From positions 1 through 10,924 of the forward strand of contig JAQVAJ010000022.1 of assembly GCA_028690885.1 (NCBI GenBank): a stretch of DNA of 10,924 nucleotides, read 5' to 3'. Of the stretch, positions 1 to 5,950 are shown piece after piece (position 1 is the first letter of the stretch; each line of letters begins with the position of its first letter). The translations under genes were made by a program, and so were the position numbers. The notes below the pieces were generated by a model. It was not told where the DNA came from. It ran no database searches and worked only from the letters and a program-made list of their open reading frames with translations. This DNA is from Clostridia bacterium. Lineage in GTDB: Bacteria; Bacillota; Clostridia; DUPQ01.

Positions 1-583
1 CATCATAACCGCCTTCATCCTCATATAAGCTGAACATGTATTTATTTACATTTTCCAACCCCTCGCAATCTTTTTCAATTACTATTGTATTATTATTTGC
101 ATCATGCTGATATATTGTAAACCCTGATCTTTCCGATAAAGAACCCAGTAACATAATATTATTCGAGTTTTTCTCTTCTTTAATATATGTATATGTATAA
201 CTTAAGAAATTACCCTTTTTACCTTTAGCTTTTATCTTATCCTGACCGTTATATCTATCCAAAGAATAGTGTTTATTTATAAGGTGCCCCAATAAAGCAA
301 GGTTTTCACTTTTTTCATCTATTTCATACTCTCTGCTTACTGACCAGCTTTGATATCCGTTACAGAAAACTCTTGAATTTTTAGAAAAATTATAATGCTT
401 TTCGATACTGACATGATGAAGCGTAACACCATCAGGAAAACGGATAATATATGTACTACTGTTTCCAGATTTGATTATTTCCAGTTCACAGTCATTAAAA
501 ACACCAGGTTCATTGAATTCATGAACGATATGCTTACCATTATTACCATGTGAATATACTACTTTCAGACAATTATTATACAT
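1..583 (-). CDS. Probable GH36-family alpha-galactosidase, N-terminal part (runs off left edge)
   Basis: An open frame starts at an ATG whose first base is 583 and continues for 194 codons to the window edge without a stop. A good ribosome binding site (AAAGGGG, minus strand about 596-590) precedes the ATG. The visible part is soluble, with no signal peptide or membrane segment, and is rich in beta-strand-like stretches. Its landmark is NGYQSWSVSRE at residues 75-85; an NGYQSW segment of this kind is, from memory, typical of the N-terminal beta-sandwich domain of clostridial GH36 proteins. GH36 enzymes remove terminal alpha-galactose from oligosaccharides such as raffinose or melibiose. The catalytic barrel lies outside the window, so neither catalytic residues nor substrate can be checked. 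The lack of a signal peptide suggests a cytoplasmic enzyme acting on imported sugars. Another carbohydrate-active enzyme with a similar N-terminal domain is possible. Confidence 0.6.
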   Translation of the reverse strand, partial: MYNNCLKVVYSHGNNGKHIVHEFNEPGVFNDCELEIIKSGNSSTYIIRFPDGVTLHHVSIEKHYNFSKNSRVFCNGYQSWSVSREYEIDEKSENLALLGHLINKHYSLDRYNGQDKIKAKGKKGNFLSYTYTYIKEEKNSNNIMLLGSLSERSGFTIYQHDANNNTIVIEKDCEGLENVNKYMFSLYEDEGGYD

Positions 584-602
584 ATCAGCCCCTTTATAAT
601 TA

Positions 603-623
603 TACAGTAAATACAGTAAATAC
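603..623. repeat. Short tandem direct repeat upstream of the GH36 gene
   Basis: Two perfect 9-bp copies of TACAGTAAA (603-611 and 612-620) are followed by a partial third copy, TAC. They lie in the leader region of the minus-strand GH36 gene, 20 bp upstream of its start codon. This could be a tandem binding site for a regulator or simple AT-rich slippage. The sequence alone does not decide. Confidence 0.6.
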
Positions 624-630
624 ACCATAC

Positions 631-656
631 TGAGAATGTTGATTTTTCTATTCTCA
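631..656. promoter_or_regulatory. 7-bp inverted repeat, candidate operator between GH36 and vanZ genes
   Basis: TGAGAAT (631-637) and ATTCTCA (650-656) form a perfect 7-bp inverted repeat with a 12-bp spacer. The repeat overlaps the -35 box of the plus-strand promoter candidate and sits just downstream of the minus-strand -10 candidate. That position would let a bound repressor block both divergent transcripts. No regulator gene is visible in the window, so the operator role is inference. Confidence 0.4.
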
Positions 657-667
657 TAGTATATTAT
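639..667 (+). promoter_or_regulatory. Promoter candidate for the VanZ-family gene
   Basis: TTGATT (639-644), a 17-bp spacer and TATTAT (662-667) fit a sigma-A promoter with 4/6 and 5/6 matches. The start codon of the VanZ gene is 33 bp downstream of the -10 box. Confidence 0.55.
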
Positions 668-668
668 A
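663..668 (-). promoter_or_regulatory. -10 box candidate for the GH36 gene
   Basis: A perfect TATAAT reads on the minus strand at 668-663 and overlaps the plus-strand TATTAT almost completely. There is no convincing -35 box at 16-18 bp. Transcription would begin near 656, giving a leader of about 70 nt that contains the inverted repeat and the tandem repeat. Confidence 0.4.
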
Positions 669-700
669 GGACTTAAGATTTTTAGAATGGAATTAACATT

Positions 701-1219
701 TTGAATAAAATAAAAGGTTATTTTACAAGTAACGCTCGAATTTTAATATCATGGTCCCTTTTCATTATCTGGATGATAGTTATTTTTATCCTGTCTGCTC
801 AGAATGCTGAAAAATCTTCTGATACAAGCGGATCTGTACTTACATTCATATTGAACATTACATACCGTGGCTTTAAGGATATGAATCCATCAGAACAATT
901 TGAATTACTGGAAATATATCAAGGTGTTATTCGTAAATTCGCTCATTTTTTTATTTTTGGAATATTAGGTGTACTGGCTGTTAATGCATATAAATCATTA
1001 AAAATAAGAGATAATGGAAAAGTAGCAATACTTGCTTTCGCAACATGTGTAATTTATGCGATAACTGATGAAGTACATCAGTTATTTGTACCAGGAAGAG
1101 CATTTGAATTTACTGATATAATAATAGACAGTTCCGGCTCTTTCATATTCATATCTTTATCGCTTCTGATTGTTTACTTGATTGAAAACAGAAAAGAAGC
1201 TCAAAGTGATATGCCATAG
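701..1219 (+). CDS. VanZ-family membrane protein
   Basis: This 172-residue protein has the VanZ-like layout: four membrane segments (about residues 13-32, 80-98, 107-122 and 147-163) with conserved polar motifs between them. Visible family marks are FILSAQ at 29-34 at the end of the first helix, RKFAHF at 78-83, TDEVHQLFVPGR at 122-133, and DIIIDSSG at 139-146. Family members are named after VanZ, which gives low-level teicoplanin resistance, but most have no known function and no resistance can be inferred here. The start is a TTG with only a weak upstream GGA. It is preferred because the next in-frame ATG (residue 25) would remove most of the first membrane helix. The gene stands alone on the plus strand between the GH36 gene and the convergent rpoD. 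No good plus-strand terminator follows it. Confidence 0.85.
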   Translation: MNKIKGYFTSNARILISWSLFIIWMIVIFILSAQNAEKSSDTSGSVLTFILNITYRGFKDMNPSEQFELLEIYQGVIRKFAHFFIFGILGVLAVNAYKSLKIRDNGKVAILAFATCVIYAITDEVHQLFVPGRAFEFTDIIIDSSGSFIFISLSLLIVYLIENRKEAQSDMP

Positions 1220-1227
1220 AGCATCAG

Positions 1228-1251
1228 AAAATAGAACAGCATTAGCTGTCC
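1228..1251 (-). terminator. Weak intrinsic terminator after rpoD
   Basis: On the minus strand, GGACAGC (1251-1245), loop TAAT and GCTGTTC (1240-1234) form a 7-bp stem with one G-U pair, followed by TATTTT (1233-1228). It lies about 57 bp beyond the rpoD stop in the convergent gap with the VanZ gene. The plus-strand version has an A-C mismatch and no T tract, so it works better for rpoD. The interrupted T tract makes it a modest terminator. Confidence 0.5.
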
Positions 1252-1307
1252 TATAATATCTGATAAATATTTGGTACTATTTCTACATAAATGAAAAAGT
1301 AAAAGGT

Positions 1308-2435
1308 TTATTCAAGATAATCCCGAAGTTTCTTACTTCTGCTGGGATGTCTGAGTTTTCTCAATGCTTTTGCTTCAATCTGCCTTATTCTTTCTCTAGT
1401 TACATTGAACTCTTTGCCAACTTCCTCTAATGTCCTGGCTCTGCCGTCATCAAGTCCAAACCTGAGTTTGAGTACTTTCTTTTCTCTGGGGGTAAGAGTA
1501 TCCAAGACTGTCATAAGCTGCTCTTTAAGCAATGTAAATGCAGCTGCATCTGCAGGGGCAAGCGCATCTTCATCAGGTATAAAATCACCCAAATGACTAT
1601 CTTCTTCTTCACCTATAGGAGTTTCCAGAGAAACAGGATCCTGGTTGATCTTCATTATTTCCCTTACCTTGTCTTCTGTCATATTCATTTCCCTGGCTAT
1701 TTCTTCAGGTGTAGGATCTCTTCCAAGCTCATGAACTAACTGCCTGGAAACTCTGGTATATTTGTTAATAGTCTCAACCATATGAACAGGTATCCTTATA
1801 GTTCTGGCCTGATCAGCAATTGATCTTGTTATAGCTTGTCTTATCCACCAGGTAGCATATGTACTAAACTTGTATCCTTTTGTATAATCAAATTTATCTA
1901 CTGCTTTTATCAAGCCAAGATTTCCTTCTTGTATAAGGTCAAGAAACTGTAATCCTCTGCCTACATATCTTTTAGCTATACTTACTACAAGACGCAGATT
2001 TGCTTCAGCGAGCTGTCTTTTGCATTCCTCGTCTCCTGCTTCTATTCCTTTTGCTAAGGCAACTTCCTCGTCAACTGTTAGCAGAGGCACTTTACCTATT
2101 TCCTTTAGATACATTCTGACAGGGTCATCAACTGATACGCCATCTGGTACTGTTATTTCGATATCTTCTGTCTCATAATCAACTTCCGATATATCTTTTT
2201 CATCATCAACAACATCAATACCAGCTTCTTCAAACATCTCAAAAAGCTTATCCATCTGATCAGCATTAACTTCAATTTCATCAAAACTGTCAGTGATTTC
2301 TTGAGATATCAATGATCCTTTCGCTTTCCCCTTTTCCATAAGATCCTGCATGACTTTGTCAAATGTGAGAGGAGTAACCTCTTCTTCAACAGCCTGCAAT
2401 TTTTCTTTTTTTGCTGTGTTAGCTTTTTCTTCCAT
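1308..2435 (-). CDS. rpoD: RNA polymerase primary sigma factor (sigma-70/SigA)
   Basis: This 375-residue protein is the housekeeping sigma factor that directs RNA polymerase to -35/-10 promoters. An acidic region 1.1-like segment occupies about residues 20-76. Region 1.2 is DPVRMYLKEIGKVPLLT (104-120). Region 2, spanning LRLVVSIAKRY at 147 to ITRSIADQ at 209, includes the aromatic STYATWWIRQAI motif (191-202) that recognises and melts the -10 box. Region 3 runs to about 290. Region 4 holds the helix-turn-helix (TLEEVGKEFNVTRERIRQIE, 335-354) that contacts the -35 box. Length and domain order match SigA of Bacillus, which is shorter than E. coli RpoD because the large non-conserved insert is missing. 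AGGAGG (2445-2440) abuts the dnaG stop and gives a 4-nt spacing, so translation is probably coupled to dnaG. Confidence 0.98.
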   Translation of the reverse strand: MEEKANTAKKEKLQAVEEEVTPLTFDKVMQDLMEKGKAKGSLISQEITDSFDEIEVNADQMDKLFEMFEEAGIDVVDDEKDISEVDYETEDIEITVPDGVSVDDPVRMYLKEIGKVPLLTVDEEVALAKGIEAGDEECKRQLAEANLRLVVSIAKRYVGRGLQFLDLIQEGNLGLIKAVDKFDYTKGYKFSTYATWWIRQAITRSIADQARTIRIPVHMVETINKYTRVSRQLVHELGRDPTPEEIAREMNMTEDKVREIMKINQDPVSLETPIGEEEDSHLGDFIPDEDALAPADAAAFTLLKEQLMTVLDTLTPREKKVLKLRFGLDDGRARTLEEVGKEFNVTRERIRQIEAKALRKLRHPSRSKKLRDYLE

Positions 2436-2446
2436 TTTTCCTCCTG

Positions 2447-4276
2447 TTAACCGCTTATCTTGTACTTGCCAAGCATTGCGGTATTTCTTCTCAATTCATC
2501 TTTCAATTTTTCTTTTTCCTCTTCAGTCACTCCCTCAGATACGAGTGCCTTACTAAGAACTATATTGTTATTTACAATTATGTCGTGTCTATATCTTGCT
2601 ATATAATCTGATAAAGCTTTATTCGGATCAGATATAGTATGGTATTCAGCGGCTTCCTTTATAAAAACGCTTCTTTGCTCATCGTCGAGCATTGCTGATA
2701 TTTTTGCTTCATCTGGGCTTTCCATTGAATCATATTTATTTAAAATCTCTTCTAGAAGTTCCTTGCTGAAATCATTATGAGTCATCCCTGCCTCAATCAA
2801 CTCTTTTCGTATTTCATCTTTGAATCCCGGATTGTTACATAAAAGCACTAATATTGAATAGAAAATTTTATCGAGTTTTTTTTCAGTATATCTATCTCTT
2901 AGTGAAGAAGCTATTTTTGTAACCGGTTTTGCTTTTATCTGATTGTATTGAGTATCACTGTCGTCTTTAGTCCTGTTTTGAACCTCCTTTAAAAGTGCAT
3001 CATAACTAGTGTTAAATCTTGCTGATATGTTTTTTATGTAAACATCCCTTTCTACCGGACTTTCTACCTGTCCGATTGCTGATGCGACACCTTTCAAAAA
3101 AGCAATCTGTCCTTCAGATGTATTCAAATCACAACTTGAACGCAAAAGCTGTGCTTTGTATTCAACAAGCATTAATGATTTCTTAATTGCCTGTTTAAAT
3201 TCATCTTTGCCTTTGTACTTAATGAAATCATCTGGATCTTTTATGCTTCTTCCGTGCTTATCTTCTTTAGGTAATATAAGAACCTTTACCACACATCCCA
3301 TATTTGCAAGCATATCTAATCCCCTTAAAGAAGCATTCTGCCCAGCTGAATCATTATCATATGCTATAACCGCCTGACCGAATATCCTTTTAATAAGCTT
3401 AGCCTGATTATCAGTAAGCGCTGTTCCTAAAGATGCTATTGTATTCGTAAAACCTGCCTGATGAAGACTTATGCAATCCATGTATCCTTCAACAATTATT
3501 ACATAATCCTCCCTGCTGTTTTTAGCAAAATTCATTGAAAAGAGGCTTTTGCTTTTTTTATACACGCATGTTTCAGGTGAATTCATATATTTGACATCTT
3601 TATCATCCAGTGCTCTACCGCCAAATCCTATAACACGGTTTCTTATATCTATTATTGGAAACATTATACGATTTCTAAACTTGTCAATTGTTCCATTTTT
3701 TGATTTAGAGCCTAAACCAGCTTCGATAATTTCCGCCTCACTGAATCCTTTCTTTTTAAGAAATTCCGTAAGTTTTGTCCAATCATTTGGTGCATATCCT
3801 ATACCAAAGGAAACAATGGTATCTTTTTCAATTTTCCTGTTTATAAGGTAATGTAATGGTTCAGGATTCTCTTTAGATTTTAAACAGTCAAAGAAGAATC
3901 TTGCAGCTATACTATTCATCTCATATGTGCGTTTTTCTTTTTTTAGCGTTGCCTCATCAACATAACTGTTCTTCTGAGGAATATTAATGTTTGCTCTTTC
4001 AGCTAAAAGACGGACGGCTTCAGCATAATCAAGATTTTCAATATCCTTAATGAAATTAATTACATTCCCGCCTTTATTACATCCAAAGCAGTAATATATC
4101 TGCTTTGCAGGCACAACAGAAAACGAAGGTGTTTTTTCTTTGTGAAATGGGCACAGTCCGAAATAATCTTTCCCTTTTCTGTCAATCTTAACATATCGTG
4201 ATATTGTATCAACAATGTCATTTTTGGATATGATTTCTTCTATTAACGGTTCTGGATAAATATATCTGTCAGCCAT
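2447..4276 (-). CDS. dnaG: DNA primase DnaG
   Basis: The 609-residue primase makes the short RNA primers for lagging-strand synthesis and works with the replicative helicase. The N-terminal CHC2 zinc ribbon is complete, with CPFH at 42-45 and CFGC at 63-66. A DNA-binding RNA-polymerase domain follows, including FRNRIMFPI (200-208) and IGFGGRAL (216-223). The TOPRIM core has VEGYMD (262-267, acidic E263) and YDNDSAG (306-312, with D307 and D309), the metal-binding catalytic acids. DPDDFIK follows at 347-353. The C-terminal part from about 450 is divergent, as expected for the helicase-binding domain. GGAGGG lies just upstream of the ATG. The gene is followed 11 bp later by rpoD, the core of the classic macromolecular synthesis operon. 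rpsU, the usual first gene of that operon in enterobacteria, is absent here. Confidence 0.97.
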   Translation of the reverse strand: MADRYIYPEPLIEEIISKNDIVDTISRYVKIDRKGKDYFGLCPFHKEKTPSFSVVPAKQIYYCFGCNKGGNVINFIKDIENLDYAEAVRLLAERANINIPQKNSYVDEATLKKEKRTYEMNSIAARFFFDCLKSKENPEPLHYLINRKIEKDTIVSFGIGYAPNDWTKLTEFLKKKGFSEAEIIEAGLGSKSKNGTIDKFRNRIMFPIIDIRNRVIGFGGRALDDKDVKYMNSPETCVYKKSKSLFSMNFAKNSREDYVIIVEGYMDCISLHQAGFTNTIASLGTALTDNQAKLIKRIFGQAVIAYDNDSAGQNASLRGLDMLANMGCVVKVLILPKEDKHGRSIKDPDDFIKYKGKDEFKQAIKKSLMLVEYKAQLLRSSCDLNTSEGQIAFLKGVASAIGQVESPVERDVYIKNISARFNTSYDALLKEVQNRTKDDSDTQYNQIKAKPVTKIASSLRDRYTEKKLDKIFYSILVLLCNNPGFKDEIRKELIEAGMTHNDFSKELLEEILNKYDSMESPDEAKISAMLDDEQRSVFIKEAAEYHTISDPNKALSDYIARYRHDIIVNNNIVLSKALVSEGVTEEEKEKLKDELRRNTAMLGKYKISG

Positions 4277-4327
4277 TGTCCCTCCAATATATTATTCGAC
4301 GCCGATTTGTGATTCCCTTTATTTATT

Positions 4328-4355
4328 TTGTCTGTTCAATAATACATTATATCAT
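4328..4355 (+). promoter_or_regulatory. Promoter candidate for the small DUF6514-like gene
   Basis: TTGTCT (4328-4333), a 16-bp spacer and TATCAT (4350-4355) give 4/6 and 5/6 matches to the sigma-A consensus on the plus strand. The -10 box overlaps the opposing dnaG -10 box, so the two promoters cannot easily be occupied at the same time. Confidence 0.4.
4346..4354 (-). promoter_or_regulatory. Extended -10 promoter for dnaG-rpoD
   Basis: The minus strand reads TGATATAAT (4354-4346), a perfect -10 box preceded by the TGn element of an extended -10 promoter. No good -35 box lies at the expected distance, which such promoters tolerate. Transcription would start near 4339, giving a leader of about 63 nt before dnaG. 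The identical TGATATAAT occurs upstream of manA. Confidence 0.6.
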
Positions 4356-4384
4356 ATTATCATGCTAAGCATCAGGAGGTTATT

Positions 4385-4666
4385 ATGACATCATACAAAT
4401 TAAAAAGATCATCCCGGTTAGCAGATGAAGAAAAGAATATTTTGGACATAGATTATTTTATAATCGAAGAATTTAAAATTAGAACCAATAGCAAATCATA
4501 TGGAATAAAGGTTGAAACAAAGAATAAAGGCCAAATAACCGATACATGTACTGTAAATGATTTAACAGCTAATCTTGACGAAGCAATGTATATAATAAGT
4601 AAAATGGCAGACAATAATGTGTCTGCCATAGCTGCAAAAGACGTCATTGAGGATATGGTTTACTGA
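4385..4666 (+). CDS. Small conserved hypothetical protein, DUF6514-like
   Basis: The 93-residue soluble protein begins 5 bp after a strong AGGAGG (4375-4380), so it is very likely translated. Residues 35-50 contain SYGIKVETK, and the protein ends with a run around VSAIAAKDVIEDMVY. A YGI strand near the middle and a C-terminal 'VSP-helix-DVIED' end resemble the DUF6514 family of Clostridia. That assignment is from memory of the family pattern and not a search. The function is unknown. There is no signal peptide, membrane segment or catalytic motif. The gene is divergent from dnaG, sharing its promoter region, and its last 7 bp overlap the end of the convergent peptidase gene. Its 3' part also contains the hairpin described at 4601-4629. 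Confidence 0.75.
   Translation: MTSYKLKRSSRLADEEKNILDIDYFIIEEFKIRTNSKSYGIKVETKNKGQITDTCTVNDLTANLDEAMYIISKMADNNVSAIAAKDVIEDMVY
4601..4629 (-). terminator. Intrinsic terminator for the M16 peptidase gene, inside the convergent ORF
   Basis: ATGGCAGACA (4604-4613) and TGTCTGCCAT (4620-4629) form a perfect 10-bp inverted repeat with a 6-nt loop. Read on the minus strand, the stem is followed by TTT and then ACTTATTATA, 31 bp past the peptidase stop codon. This fits a rho-independent terminator for the minus-strand unit, although the T tract is interrupted. On the plus strand the hairpin is followed by AGCTGC, so it should not terminate the small gene that encodes it. Confidence 0.7.
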
Positions 4667-5907
4667 ATCTTTTTTCTTGGTTTATTCGGTCGCAATACAG
4701 ATACAGCTTTATTATCCCAGCTGATATACTTATTTACGATATCGAGGATATCCTCTGCTGTAACTTTTTCTGTCTTTTTAATGGCTTCTTCTCTTGTAAT
4801 GGGTCTGCCTCTTAGAAGCAGATTCCTGCCATTAGACATCATCCTCGAATCCGTTGTCTCCATACCTAATAACATTCCAGTTTTTATCTGGTCTCTTGCT
4901 CTTGTAATCTCTTCTGAATCGAGGTTATTAGAACAGATATCATAAATAATATCCTTAATACACTCCATCATCTCATCGAATCTTGAAGGATTACATCCAG
5001 CGTATATATTTAGAATTCCTCCTGCCTGATAGAATTCATTTGATGAGCCGATGTTGTACACAAGAGCTTTTTCTTCTCTTACAATTTGAAATAATCTTGA
5101 TGACATGCTCTGACCTAATGCTCCTGACAATACTGCAAAGGGATATCTTTCATCGGAGTCATGCAATGCACCCTTAAAAGCCATGGAAAGATAAGCCTGC
5201 TCTATTTTCTTTGCTTTAAAAATATTAACAGGTCTGAAAACAGCTAATCCACCGTTGTTTGCTTTATGACATTCGCCTTGTGGATAATCGGAAAAATAGT
5301 TTTCAAGCATATCCAGAATTACCTCTTTATCAAAAGATCCTGAAACAGAAATAACTGTATTACATGATACATAAAATTCTTTCATATATGAAACAATAGT
5401 ATCATATGAGTAACTGCTAACTGTCTCCAATGAACCTAATATAGGAAAAGATAAGGGATTTCCTTTCCACATCTCAGCTTCAAGCCGGTCATGAACATAG
5501 TCTTCGGGAGAATCCTCATACATAGCAATTTCTTCCATTACTACTTTTTTCTCATTTTCTATCATTAAATCATCAAACTTTGATTGAAGAAGCATATCAG
5601 AGATAAGCTCTAAAGCGACACCTAAATTATCTGATGTTGTTTTAATATAGAAACAAGTCATATCCTTTCCGGTATATGCATTCAGCATTCCTCCTATCTG
5701 ATCGGATATGATTGCTATGTTCTTAGCACTTTTGCTTTTTGTGCCTTTGAATGTCATATGCTCAATAAAATGAGAGATACCTTTGTTGTCTTCATTCTCA
5801 TAATTACTTCCAGCTTTAACAAAAACACCTATACTTATTATGTTCTTTGCGGGCAGTTTCTCGAATATTACCCTTATACCATTTGAAAGTTTTTCAATTT
5901 CAATCAT
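4660..5907 (-). CDS. M16-family zinc metallopeptidase (MlpA/YmxG-like)
   Basis: This is a 415-residue member of the pitrilysin family (M16B), whose bacterial members are clamshell-shaped zinc proteases that cut short peptides. Numbered from the preferred start, the inverted zinc motif HFIEH spans 46-50 (H46, E49, H50). The third ligand, E126, lies in VVMEEIAMYEDSP, 76 residues after H50, as in the family. The C-terminal domain carries SSRLFQIVREEKALVY (269-284), the segment that completes the active site. The ATG at 5907 is preferred because 'MIEIEKLSNGIRVI' fits the family N-terminus. A start four codons upstream (5919) would follow the T tract of the pnp terminator directly and has no ribosome binding site; the 5907 start has only a weak GAGA. 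The gene follows pnp, as in Bacillus, where the homologue near pnpA is mlpA. No signal peptide, so cytoplasmic. Confidence 0.92.
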   Translation of the reverse strand: MIEIEKLSNGIRVIFEKLPAKNIISIGVFVKAGSNYENEDNKGISHFIEHMTFKGTKSKSAKNIAIISDQIGGMLNAYTGKDMTCFYIKTTSDNLGVALELISDMLLQSKFDDLMIENEKKVVMEEIAMYEDSPEDYVHDRLEAEMWKGNPLSFPILGSLETVSSYSYDTIVSYMKEFYVSCNTVISVSGSFDKEVILDMLENYFSDYPQGECHKANNGGLAVFRPVNIFKAKKIEQAYLSMAFKGALHDSDERYPFAVLSGALGQSMSSRLFQIVREEKALVYNIGSSNEFYQAGGILNIYAGCNPSRFDEMMECIKDIIYDICSNNLDSEEITRARDQIKTGMLLGMETTDSRMMSNGRNLLLRGRPITREEAIKKTEKVTAEDILDIVNKYISWDNKAVSVLRPNKPRKKIQ

Positions 5908-5920
5908 ATTGTTTCTCATT

Positions 5921-5944
5921 AAAAAAGCCCGGTGTTACCCGGGC
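5921..5944 (-). terminator. Strong intrinsic terminator after pnp
   Basis: On the minus strand, GCCCGG (5944-5939), loop GTAACA and CCGGGC (5932-5927) form a pure G/C 6-bp stem followed by six T residues (5926-5921). It begins 6 bp after the pnp stop and ends 14 bp before the preferred peptidase start. It should end most pnp transcripts, so the peptidase gene depends on readthrough or on a promoter inside pnp. Confidence 0.88.
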
Positions 5945-5950
5945 ATTGTT

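Noticed and set aside
599..604. Perfect minus-strand TATAAT close to the GH36 start
   Set aside because: A transcript from it would begin near 592, inside the ribosome binding site, leaving no usable leader. The TATAAT at 668-663 is the better candidate.
701..1219. Glycopeptide resistance gene vanZ
   Set aside because: Only family-level motifs are present and no vanA-type cluster genes are nearby. Most VanZ-family proteins in Clostridia have no shown link to resistance.
4362..4372. Small inverted repeat ATGCT-A-AGCAT before the ribosome binding site of the DUF6514-like gene
   Set aside because: Five base pairs around one base is too short a loop for RNA and common by chance; nothing else supports an operator.
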